A stretch of 37,331 nucleotides of DNA, taken from positions 1 to 37,331 of IMG/VR virus record IMGVR_UViG_3300037993_000152; one strand, written 5' to 3'. The number at the start of each line of letters is the position of its first letter. Position 1 is the stretch's first letter. The DNA comes from a virus. The notes beneath the pieces were generated by a model. That model did not search any database and had not been told where the DNA came from. It was given only the letters and a program-made list of their open reading frames with translations. Below, in pieces: positions 28,371-36,248 of this stretch. A program made the translations under genes and the position numbers.

Positions 28371-29210
28371 ATGCTGCTCTCCGAATCGTGGCGGCTCTAT
28401 GCTGCCGACAAACATCTTTTGGGCTACAGCCCGATCACGCTCACAAACTACAAACTGCAAGTCGATTTACTGATCAGGGGAATCGGAGATCTCGATCTCG
28501 AAGAGATCAAGACCGAAGAACTCAAAGGCTACTTGGCCAGCCAAACCCAACTCAAGCCGTCCAGCTTGGGGATGCGGATCCGATCACTCCGCTCTCTGTT
28601 CCACTGGGCCAGCGACGAGGGTTATCTGCCCAAGAATCCTGCCAGCCGGTTAAAAGAGCCGAAGCTTGGCGACCGAATCCCGAAGGCTTTAAGCGATGAG
28701 GACATGGAACGCCTCAGGCAGGCCTGTATCACGCCATTCGAGCATTCTCTGATTGAGTTTTTCGCTGCTACCGGGTGCCGGATCGGCGAGATTTACCGTC
28801 TCGACCGGGATGACATTAATTGGACTGATCGAGGCTGCGTTGTACTCGGCAAAGGCAATAAGGAGCGTCCGGTATTCTTCGACGTTCCGACCGCTGTCTG
28901 GCTGCAAAAATACTTGGCCGAACGGAAGGACATCGACCCGGCGCTCTTTGTGACCAGAAGGGCTCCGCACAGGATGTCAATATCTCAGATCCGATATGTG
29001 GTCAAGCAGATTGCCAAACGGGCTGAAATAAGGGTGAACGTTTTCCCGCATGCCCTGCGGCATACGTTTGCAATGGAGATGCTCAACGGCGATGCCCCGA
29101 TGGATCTGGTGCGGGAGCTACTGGGGCACAACGACCTACGAACGACCAGGATATACGCCCGGCTGACCAAAGAAAGCATGCGGAATCAGTACAGAAGATA
29201 TCGGCACTGA
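28371..29210 (+). CDS. Second tyrosine recombinase (XerC/D-like)
   Basis: ATG 28371 has GGGAGG eight bases upstream; the frame is open from 28218 but that part is the structured leader. The 279-residue protein has the SAM-like core-binding domain (residues 1-90) and a full catalytic set: R137 in GCRIGE, K164 or K161, H227 and R230 in HALRHTF, H253 in LGHND and Y262 in RIYARL. It lacks the arm-binding domain of the main integrase, so it resembles Xer-type enzymes and small cassette recombinases. Its likely job is mobility or inversion of a segment of this island. It is followed by a strong terminator. Confidence 0.9.
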   Translation: MLLSESWRLYAADKHLLGYSPITLTNYKLQVDLLIRGIGDLDLEEIKTEELKGYLASQTQLKPSSLGMRIRSLRSLFHWASDEGYLPKNPASRLKEPKLGDRIPKALSDEDMERLRQACITPFEHSLIEFFAATGCRIGEIYRLDRDDINWTDRGCVVLGKGNKERPVFFDVPTAVWLQKYLAERKDIDPALFVTRRAPHRMSISQIRYVVKQIAKRAEIRVNVFPHALRHTFAMEMLNGDAPMDLVRELLGHNDLRTTRIYARLTKESMRNQYRRYRH

Positions 29211-29230
29211 AAAATATTTCACGTAGAATA

Positions 29231-29258
29231 AACCGCCCAGCGAGGCGGTTTTTCTTTT
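29231..29258 (+). terminator. Intrinsic terminator after the recombinase
   Basis: AACCGCC / GGCGGTT with a six-base loop is followed by TTTCTTTT. It isolates the recombinase from the glycosyltransferase genes, whose ribosome binding site starts at once after it. The stem is the same as in the terminator at 32316. Confidence 0.9.
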
Positions 29259-29267
29259 GGAGGCACC

Positions 29268-30656
29268 ATGAACATTGCCATCGTCTTCAGCCCGGACTGG
29301 TCGCGATACGTAGCCATTGAGCTTTTATCTATTTTCAGCACTAATCCAGCCCCGATCAAGGTGTATCTAATTTCGGACGGTCCGCCGCTGATGGATTTCC
29401 AGTGTCTTTGTCGTCCTGGTTGCGAGGTGCAATACATCGACTTGGAGCAGCGATTCAAGGAGCGGATTCCCAGCATCGTAAACGTATGCACCCGGTTTAC
29501 GAAATACGTTCTTTATCGGTTACTGCTTCCGGAGATCATCAATGATGATCGGCTGCTCTACCTGGATGCTGATGTAATCGTCAACGGTGATATTACCGGG
29601 TTCTATAACACGGACATGGGTGACAACCTTGTTGCTGGTGTTCAAGACACGGGCATGGGCTGCGGTAATCTAACGGCCTGGCATCAACGGCTGCAGTCAA
29701 TCGGGTTAAGCCCGGGCGCGCGATATATCAATGCCGGTGTTACTCTGTTCAATATGGCCGCGGTTCGTAAGTCCGGGCTGCAAGAGACCTGGATCCGGAT
29801 GGCCAATGAAATGGCCTACGCCTGCCATGATCAGGACATTATCAACCTTACTTGCCAGGGGCGGATCCAACTGATCAATTTGCCCTACAATGTGTCGCTA
29901 TCAACCGGATTGGATATCAACCAGGATGATATTCGGATCATGCATTATGCTGGCCAGAAGCCCTGGGCAAACTCTGATGCGCCTTTTCAGGCCATCTGGA
30001 AGCGCTGGGCAGATAAGTACGATGCTGAGACTCCGAAAATTCCAAAGAAGATCCATTATTGCTGGTTTGGTGGCTGGCCAAAGCCGCCGATCATTCAGAG
30101 ATGCATGGAGAGCTGGCAACGGGTTCTCCCGGGTTACGAGATCGTCGAATGGAATGAATCCAATTTTGATCTCAGCCGTTATCCTTACGCAAAGGCAGCT
30201 TACGACAGCGGTAAATTCGCTTTTGTAACCGATGTCGTAAGGCTCTGGGCCTTATACCATTATGGCGGGATCTACCTTGATGGTGATGTGGAAATTCTTC
30301 AACCTCTCGACCGATTTTTAAGACATCGGGCGTTCACCGGGCACGAGATAGACGATCTCTGGTTGACGGCCGTACTGGGCGCCGAGCCGGGACATCCTTG
30401 GATTGAGAAATTATTGCGGTACTACGAGACGGCCCCCTTTGATTGCGTTCCGAATACGCAAGTTGTGACCAAGTTATCTCGGCCTTTGTTGGAACGAGAA
30501 GTTTATGGCTTCAAATACCTGCAGGGTGGCGTAGTGATCTATCCTATAGATACGTTCTGCGGCTATAACCATCAGGAACTCAGGCCGATAGTGACCGAAA
30601 ATTCATATGCCACTCACTGGTTCGCTGGATCGTGGCTGGGAAGGATGGCAGTATGA
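29268..30656 (+). CDS. Two-domain glycosyltransferase (GT8 + GT32)
   Basis: The 462-residue protein joins two retaining glycosyltransferases. Residues 1-235 are GT8-like, with the metal-binding D100AD102 in LLYLDADVIV, NAGVTLFNM and HDQDIIN. Residues ~255-462 are GT32-like (KIPKKIHYCWFGG, MESWQRVLPGYEIVEW, DVVRLWALYHYGGIYLDGDVE with D337GD339). Such fusions could add two different sugars in turn from nucleotide-sugar donors. GGAGGC precedes the ATG. Its neighbours are a methyltransferase and another glycosyltransferase, so it probably acts on a host-surface or virion glycan in the cytoplasm. Confidence 0.85.
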   Translation: MNIAIVFSPDWSRYVAIELLSIFSTNPAPIKVYLISDGPPLMDFQCLCRPGCEVQYIDLEQRFKERIPSIVNVCTRFTKYVLYRLLLPEIINDDRLLYLDADVIVNGDITGFYNTDMGDNLVAGVQDTGMGCGNLTAWHQRLQSIGLSPGARYINAGVTLFNMAAVRKSGLQETWIRMANEMAYACHDQDIINLTCQGRIQLINLPYNVSLSTGLDINQDDIRIMHYAGQKPWANSDAPFQAIWKRWADKYDAETPKIPKKIHYCWFGGWPKPPIIQRCMESWQRVLPGYEIVEWNESNFDLSRYPYAKAAYDSGKFAFVTDVVRLWALYHYGGIYLDGDVEILQPLDRFLRHRAFTGHEIDDLWLTAVLGAEPGHPWIEKLLRYYETAPFDCVPNTQVVTKLSRPLLEREVYGFKYLQGGVVIYPIDTFCGYNHQELRPIVTENSYATHWFAGSWLGRMAV

Positions 30657-31354
30657 TCGATCTGGGCGAGATACTCCAGGATGATATCCTCTGGCAGATG
30701 AGCGCTGCAGAGAAAATGGCCATCCTCTACTTGCTTGGTAAACTGAAAAACAAGCATACAGCTATTGAGATCGGCAGTTACAAGGGTGGTTTTACCAGGA
30801 TCCTGGCGCAGCACTTTAATAAGGTCTATTCATGCGACATAGACCATTCTGCAATCATTCATCCGGAGCAATACGGCAATGTGCTCTGGATCGAGGGTGA
30901 TTCCCGGGAGACTGTGCCTTCGCTCATTGAGCAGATCAACAAAACTGAAGAAATCGTCAATTTGATTCTGATAGACGGGGATCATTCCTATGAGGCAGTT
31001 TCTCAGGATATTAAAAACATTCTGGAATATAAGCCCTTAGACGAGACTATAATTCTGGTTCATGATTCCTGGTACCCTGGTTGTAGGGATGCCATCAACA
31101 ATGCCGACTGGAACAGCAATCCCTATATCGACTACGTAGAAAAGGATTTTGTGGCCGGAGATATCTGCGGTTCGGCAAACGGCAATTTCTTGGTTGGTGG
31201 TCTGGCTTTAATTGCGATGTCACCGCAGAAGAGACATGGATTTGTTAGGGTTGAGCAGAGCCAGGATCATATGTATTCCGTTTGCAAGCAACTCCTGGAA
31301 ACATCGAAAGACCTCTACGAGATGAAGGCGATCTGGAAGAGGATGGTCGAGTGA
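30653..31354 (+). CDS. Class I methyltransferase (type 24-like)
   Basis: ATG 30653 overlaps the previous TGA. The 233 residues contain AIEIGSYKGGFTRIL (motif I, ~38-50), VYSCDIDHS, LILIDGDHSYEAVSQDI (the IDGxHxYxxVxxD signature of Methyltransf_24) and ILVHDSWYPG. Members methylate sugars, often O-methylating capsule or glycan residues. Its overlap with glycosyltransferases on both sides makes sugar methylation the natural reading. Confidence 0.8.
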   Translation: MIDLGEILQDDILWQMSAAEKMAILYLLGKLKNKHTAIEIGSYKGGFTRILAQHFNKVYSCDIDHSAIIHPEQYGNVLWIEGDSRETVPSLIEQINKTEEIVNLILIDGDHSYEAVSQDIKNILEYKPLDETIILVHDSWYPGCRDAINNADWNSNPYIDYVEKDFVAGDICGSANGNFLVGGLALIAMSPQKRHGFVRVEQSQDHMYSVCKQLLETSKDLYEMKAIWKRMVE

Positions 31355-32040
31355 GGCCAAAAGTGATCATCGGTTGCCCGGTGAACCGAGCCAGAGTGCT
31401 CCCGAAGTATTTGAAAGCCTTGCGGGATCTGGATTACCCCGACAAGGCTTTTCTGTTTTTGGAGAATGATTCCACGGATAGCACATTGCCTATCCTACTG
31501 CAGTTTGCTTCCGAGTGGGGTGCCCGGGCGGTCAGTGAATCTTTCCCAGGCCCTGCGTACAACCGCAATGAGTTCAAAAGAGATAGTTATACTCGCCTGG
31601 CTGCGGTCCGGAACCGGCTTATCGATCTGTTTCTTGAATCCGATGCCGACTACCTTTTTTCGGTTGACTCCGACGTGATCGTGCCGCCGGATATCCTGAC
31701 CAGGCTGCTGGCTATCGCCGATCCGGAGACGATTGCCGGCGCCGCCATCTGTAATGTCGCTGGCTGCCAGTTGGATGGTACGGTGGCGGGCAATTTCATG
31801 ATTCGCAAGGGCAACTTGTTCGACCATCCGAAGAATTATCCGTTGTCTGGCGTCATGGACGTGGATCATCTCGGCGCCTGCTACCTAATTCCCCGAAGCG
31901 TGCTTGAGGGTGGCGTGAGATATGCCGCTGATATGCAGGGGGAAGATGCTCCCTGGTGCCGGGCAGCCGCAGAAAAAGGGTACCGCATGCAGATTCTATT
32001 GGATTCGGGCTGTGATCACCGTATGAACGAGGTGGTATAA
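31351..32040 (+). CDS. GT2-like glycosyltransferase
   Basis: GTG 31351 overlaps the previous TGA. The 229-residue protein has a GT-A fold: VIIGCPVNRARVLPKYLKAL, FLENDSTDST, the metal-binding D106SD108 in YLFSVDSDVIVP and a late HLGACYLIPRSVL and GEDAPWCRAAAEKGYRM. The pattern resembles family 2 and the glycosyltransferases of phage islands. It ends 1 base before the connector gene, so the island joins the packaging operon without a break. Confidence 0.75.
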   Translation: MRPKVIIGCPVNRARVLPKYLKALRDLDYPDKAFLFLENDSTDSTLPILLQFASEWGARAVSESFPGPAYNRNEFKRDSYTRLAAVRNRLIDLFLESDADYLFSVDSDVIVPPDILTRLLAIADPETIAGAAICNVAGCQLDGTVAGNFMIRKGNLFDHPKNYPLSGVMDVDHLGACYLIPRSVLEGGVRYAADMQGEDAPWCRAAAEKGYRMQILLDSGCDHRMNEVV

Positions 32041-32041
32041 G

Positions 32042-32290
32042 ATGTCTGTAAACTTCACGGGGGCGCCAGGGCAGGCGCTTGCGATCAAACAAAGTGAGCT
32101 GCAGCTATACCTGGGCGCTCAGACAGCCTTTGCCTCGGGTGCTCAGGAGTATTCGATAGGGAACAGGCGAATGCAATACACCGATCCGACCAAACTGCAG
32201 CAGATGATAAACAATTTGATGCTCGAAATTATAATGCTGCAGGGAAATGCGAGAAGGCCCAGTTGGGCGGTTATACCGCGTGACATTTAA
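32042..32290 (+). CDS. gpW/DUF6148-like head-tail connector
   Basis: This 82-residue protein has a helix-hairpin (LAIKQSELQLYLGAQTAFASG), the A..S(G/A)...Y.IGNR motif (AQEYSIGNRRMQYTD), and a second helix LQQMINNLMLEIIML, as in gpW and DUF6148 proteins. In lambda the gene order is A, W, B; here it lies between the large terminase (after the island) and the portal. It stabilises filled heads and joins the tail. Confidence 0.75.
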   Translation: MSVNFTGAPGQALAIKQSELQLYLGAQTAFASGAQEYSIGNRRMQYTDPTKLQQMINNLMLEIIMLQGNARRPSWAVIPRDI

Positions 32291-32315
32291 AACATGATAA
32301 AAAATAAGCCAAGGT

Positions 32316-32338
32316 AACCGCCACCGGGCGGTTTTTTC
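32316..32338 (+). terminator. Intrinsic terminator before the portal gene
   Basis: AACCGCC / GGCGGTT with a four-base loop is followed by TTTTC. The stem is identical to that at 29231. It would stop transcripts of the island before the portal gene unless antitermination acts. Confidence 0.85.
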
Positions 32339-32446
32339 ATTGGTCCGAGAGGGGGTGATTCTATCGGGGGTCTAAAAGGCTTCTTTAGCAACCTTTGGAA
32401 TGGTAAGCAGAATGGTAAGCAGCAGGAAGCCCCTGAAATCCAGGAG

Positions 32447-34015
32447 GTGAGAAAAGAAGCTGCCAGGTTCACCACGGCCACGATAAAAAGGGCATATGTC
32501 AATAGCGGGTATTCCTACGAAGGCGGCAGCCTCGATAAAAGGTCGTTAAAGGGTTGGATAGCAGATTCTAGGAGCCCGGTTGAGGACATAGATATGAATT
32601 TGTTCCTCCTCCGCATGCGCTCCCGCTCCCTCTACATGGGGTCTCCGCTGGCTGCCTCCGCAATCAAGGCGTACAACGCCAACGTGGTGGGCGCCGGCCT
32701 GCAACTCCGCCCCAAGATCGATTATGAATTCCTGGGACTCTCCCGGGAAGAGGCCAAGGCCTGGGAGTCGGGCGTCAGGCGTGAATTCGAGTTGTGGGCC
32801 AGTAAGCCCCGTAACTGTGACGCCACGAGGGTCAATAACTTCTACGAGATGCAGGGACTCTGCCTGATCTCCTGGCTGCTCAACGGCGACGGCTTCGCCC
32901 TGATAGACAGCGAGCCGGTAAGGGATTTCGCTCCGTACAGCCTGCGGATACACCTGATCGAGGGTGACCGGATAACGAATCCGAACACCACCGCATTCTC
33001 GGGCTTGACTGGTCAGGTCTGGTGGAACCTCGACAATGGCAACCGGGTCTACAATGGGATAGAGATCGACGACAACGGCGGGATCGTAGCCTATCACGTC
33101 TGCAATTTCTACCCGAACAGCTTCATCCCGACGATGAAGCTCCGAAGGTGGACGAGGATCCCGGCATATGGATCGACCGGGCTGCCGAACATCCTGCAGT
33201 GTATGTATTCCGAGCGCCCAGAGCAGTATCGGGGCGTTCCTCTCCTGGCACCGGTGATCGAAACCCTGAAGCAGTTGACCCGTTACATCGATGCTGAGCT
33301 GATAGCGGCGGTGATCAACGGCTTCTTCACCGCGTTTGTCACGAGCTCACTGCCGACCAGTGGGTTTCCTTTTGATGAGTCGTTGCCCGAGGCACAGAAA
33401 GTTGACAACACCGAGTACACCTACGAGATGGGGCCAGGCAACGTCAACCGGTTAATGCCCGGCGAGAGCGTGGAGGTTGCCGATCCCAAGCGCCCGACCA
33501 AGCAATTCGATGCGTTTGTGACCGCTATGGCCAAACACATCGGCGCCGCCATCGAGGTGCCCTACGAGATCCTGCTCAAGTCTTTCGACGCCAGCTATTC
33601 TGCCAGCCGGGCGGCCTTACTGGAGGCCTGGAAATCGTTCCGGATGCGCAGGTCGTTTTTATCAAAGGATTTCTGCCAGCCCATTTACGAGATTTGGCTT
33701 TCTGAGGCGGTCGCCCGGGGCAGAGTCACAGCCCCCGGGTTTTTTGATGACCCGATCGTTGCCGCAGCATGGGCAAAAGCAGAATGGAACGGGCCTTCAC
33801 CGGGCCAGATCGACCCGCTTAAAGAGGTCCTGGCTGCTCAGAAGCGTGTGGACAATGGTTTCTCTACTCGTGAAAAAGAAACGATTGAGCTCACTGGCGG
33901 CGATTTTAACGCAAACATTGAGCAGATCACCCGTGAAAACGCGCAGATGAAAGAGGCCAATGCTGTGTTCGACCCTACAGTGATCGATCAGCAGGTTGAG
34001 AATCCGGCAACTTGA
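32447..34015 (+). CDS. Portal protein (lambda GpB family)
   Basis: The 522-residue frame from GTG 32447 covers the lambda-family portal: RAYVNSGYSYEGG, LRMRSRSLYMGSPLAASAIKAYNANVVGAGLQL, LLNGDGFALID, the wing/stem region (YRGVPLLAPVIETLKQLTRYIDAELIAAVINGFF), and the clip and crown with SFDASYSASRAALLEAWKSFRMRR. It forms the 12-fold DNA channel. The frame reads protein-like sequence upstream to about 32363 (IGGLKGFFSNLWNG), but no ATG, GTG or TTG opens it, and GTG 32447 has its ribosome binding site too close. The true N-terminus is therefore uncertain; see findings. Confidence 0.92.
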   Translation: MRKEAARFTTATIKRAYVNSGYSYEGGSLDKRSLKGWIADSRSPVEDIDMNLFLLRMRSRSLYMGSPLAASAIKAYNANVVGAGLQLRPKIDYEFLGLSREEAKAWESGVRREFELWASKPRNCDATRVNNFYEMQGLCLISWLLNGDGFALIDSEPVRDFAPYSLRIHLIEGDRITNPNTTAFSGLTGQVWWNLDNGNRVYNGIEIDDNGGIVAYHVCNFYPNSFIPTMKLRRWTRIPAYGSTGLPNILQCMYSERPEQYRGVPLLAPVIETLKQLTRYIDAELIAAVINGFFTAFVTSSLPTSGFPFDESLPEAQKVDNTEYTYEMGPGNVNRLMPGESVEVADPKRPTKQFDAFVTAMAKHIGAAIEVPYEILLKSFDASYSASRAALLEAWKSFRMRRSFLSKDFCQPIYEIWLSEAVARGRVTAPGFFDDPIVAAAWAKAEWNGPSPGQIDPLKEVLAAQKRVDNGFSTREKETIELTGGDFNANIEQITRENAQMKEANAVFDPTVIDQQVENPAT

Positions 34016-34028
34016 AAGGAGGGATAGC

Positions 34029-35456
34029 TTGAAAGTCATAAATGATATTGTGTCCAAGCATCTCAAGGATGGTGGCGAGGAACCGGCGCCGCTGGATCTT
34101 CTCAACCGGATTCCCGGCCCGGGTATTGGTAAGAAGTTCTGGCAGTTCAAGAATATCGCTCCCAACCAGGCTGAGTTGCTGCTCTATGGCGAGATCAAAT
34201 CCGAGCATTGCTGGTGGGATGACTGGTTCGGCGGCAGCGGGGTCTATGCTGATGAATTTGTCCAGGACCTGAGAGATCTGGGCAACGTCAGCCAGATTAC
34301 CTGCCGGATCAACTCCATTGGCGGCGACATCTTCGCAGCGATTGCCATCTACACCCAGTTAAAGACCCACGCGGCGCGGATCGTCTGTATCGTTGATGGC
34401 CTGGCGGCGTCGGCGGCCACTCTGATCGTGATGGCAGCCGACGAAATCCAGATGCCGATCGGCGCCATGCAGATGATTCACGATCCCCTGGCTTGTCTGT
34501 GCGGTATCTACAATGCCGATGAGCTGGCGAAGAATGTCGATACCCTGAATACCATCAAGGAATCTATCGTGGCGATCTACGCCGACCGCACCGGTCTGAA
34601 AGCGGATGAGATCGCCGCGATGATGAGCACAGAGACCTGGCTGACCACCGCCCAGGCGGTCAAACTCGGTTTCTGCGATACCACTCTAGCTTCAAGGGTT
34701 GAAAATATGGAGATGAAAGGACGGATATTGTACATGAATGGTACTGAGCATGACCTCTCGCAGTTCAAGAATGTGCCTCCGGAACAGCTCATTATGGACG
34801 CCATTGCCAACCACAATGCCAGCAGCGGTATTGTGACCGAGTTTGTGGCACTGGCAAAGAAGGCGACCGGCAAACCAGATCCGGATGAGACGGACAATCC
34901 CGATCAGGACCCCGAGACCCCGGAAGAGGATGACAAGAACAAGGGCAAGAAAGGCAAAAAGGGCAAGTCCAAGGATTGCCCTACCGATGAGGAAGAGGAG
35001 ATCGACGATGACGATGCCGATGGAGACGGCGACGGCAAGGATGATAAGAAGGACAAGGACAAAAAGGCCAAAAATACCATGCGGCGCCTCGTCAACCGGT
35101 ATCCGAAACTGACCGCTATGATCGTCACCCAGGCCAAGGCTGAGGAGCGCAAGCGCATCCAGGACATTGATGCCATTGCCGGCCAGGTCGATCCGAAAAT
35201 GGTCCTCAAGGCGAAATACGAAGATGCCACCATGACGGCCGAGGCCCTGGCCTTTGCCCAGTTACAGTCCTCGCAGGCCAAGGGCTCTGCTTTCCTGTCC
35301 AAGTTCCAGGCCGACACTACCGCCGCCAAGGAAATCGGTTCCGATCCCACAGGCAGCAACTTCTCCGGCGAGACCAAGGACCAGGAGCGGGCGACCATCG
35401 GGGAGTATATCGCCAAGGCAGCAAACAAGATTCTGAGCAAAGGAGGTAAAAGATAA
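34029..35456 (+). CDS. ClpP-like head maturation protease with scaffold tail
   Basis: TTG 34029 is chosen for the AAAGGAGGG just upstream; the frame is open to 33996 inside the portal gene. Residues ~45-215 form a ClpP/S49-type protease with SIGGDIFAAIAIYTQL, the nucleophile S128 in GLAASAAT and H151 in MIHDP. Then comes a very acidic, Lys-rich low-complexity linker (~275-350) and a C-terminal region (RRLVNRYPKLTAMIVTQAKAEERKRI) that acts as internal scaffold in this family. It processes itself and head proteins during assembly. Confidence 0.9.
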   Translation: MKVINDIVSKHLKDGGEEPAPLDLLNRIPGPGIGKKFWQFKNIAPNQAELLLYGEIKSEHCWWDDWFGGSGVYADEFVQDLRDLGNVSQITCRINSIGGDIFAAIAIYTQLKTHAARIVCIVDGLAASAATLIVMAADEIQMPIGAMQMIHDPLACLCGIYNADELAKNVDTLNTIKESIVAIYADRTGLKADEIAAMMSTETWLTTAQAVKLGFCDTTLASRVENMEMKGRILYMNGTEHDLSQFKNVPPEQLIMDAIANHNASSGIVTEFVALAKKATGKPDPDETDNPDQDPETPEEDDKNKGKKGKKGKSKDCPTDEEEEIDDDDADGDGDGKDDKKDKDKKAKNTMRRLVNRYPKLTAMIVTQAKAEERKRIQDIDAIAGQVDPKMVLKAKYEDATMTAEALAFAQLQSSQAKGSAFLSKFQADTTAAKEIGSDPTGSNFSGETKDQERATIGEYIAKAANKILSKGGKR

Positions 35457-36157
35457 TGCCGTTCGTAATCAACGAAAAATACGCGATCATCGGCGACTTT
35501 GAATACGATTCTCTGATCGCGGCTGAGCAGGAACCGATCATCCCGATCGGTGTATGGCTGGCGCCCGGCCAGGGCGTCCTCGCCCGGGGTACCCTCCTGG
35601 GCATCCAGACAGTCAACGGTTTGGCGTATGTGTGCGATTCGCAAGCAGGAGATGGCACTCAGAATCCCAAGTACATCCTTGGGTTGCAGCAAGGCCAGTT
35701 GATGGACCCGACCCAGACGACCATCGACACCGGCGCCTATTCCGAAGCTACTCCGATCCCCATTCCGTCAATGGCATACCAAACCGGTATTTTCAACCGG
35801 TATGCTATCATCTGCAAAGCCGGCCAGGTGATCAGCACGTTCAAGGATGCCCTGCACATCCGCGGCATCATCCTCAAGGGCACCATCCCGAACCCGACTA
35901 CTGCTGTGGATGCCTTGGGCCTCAACGTGGCAACCGCGGCTCTGTCAGGTGTCAGCCCCACACTGCAGCTGACTACCGTGTTCACGCCGACCAATGCCAC
36001 GAACCAGAACGTTGCCTGGACATCGAGCAACACCGCCGTGGCCACGGTGAACGCCAACGGCCTCGTGACGAGGGTAAATACCGGCACTGCGACTATCACC
36101 GCAACCTGTGCGGATAACACCAATGTAACCGCTCAGTGCACTGTCACCGTCAGCTAA
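35456..36157 (+). CDS. Head decoration protein with C-terminal Ig-like (Big2) domain
   Basis: ATG 35456 overlaps the previous TAA. Residues ~1-145 resemble lambda-D-like decoration proteins (PIIPIGVWLAPGQGVLARGTLLG, YILGLQQG, FKDALHIRGIILKG). Residues ~160-233 form a bacterial Ig-like Big2 domain (LQLTTVFTPTNATNQNVAWTSSNTAVATVNANGLVTRVNTGTATITATC). Ig-like domains on capsids bind weakly to glycans and help the particle stay in mucus or on surfaces, which is known of the type, not shown here. Confidence 0.85.
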   Translation: MPFVINEKYAIIGDFEYDSLIAAEQEPIIPIGVWLAPGQGVLARGTLLGIQTVNGLAYVCDSQAGDGTQNPKYILGLQQGQLMDPTQTTIDTGAYSEATPIPIPSMAYQTGIFNRYAIICKAGQVISTFKDALHIRGIILKGTIPNPTTAVDALGLNVATAALSGVSPTLQLTTVFTPTNATNQNVAWTSSNTAVATVNANGLVTRVNTGTATITATCADNTNVTAQCTVTVS

Positions 36158-36185
36158 AAGCTGGCTCTGGGCAACCCCAATCAAG

Positions 36186-36217
36186 GCCCCACCCGTTAAT
36201 GGATGGGGCTTTTGCTT
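36186..36217 (+). terminator. Intrinsic terminator between decoration and capsid genes
   Basis: GCCCCA / TGGGGC, with a further CC/GG pair inside, is followed by TTTTGCTTT. It probably lowers transcription into the capsid gene only partly, or marks a processing site, since high capsid expression is needed. Confidence 0.7.
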
Positions 36218-36248
36218 TAAAAAATCATACAAACAGGAGGAAATGTAA

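Noticed and set aside
34904-35692. A 262-codon minus-strand frame opposite the protease and decoration genes
   Set aside because: It is serine/leucine-rich antisense of the acidic linker and protease, with no recognisable domain or ribosome binding site.
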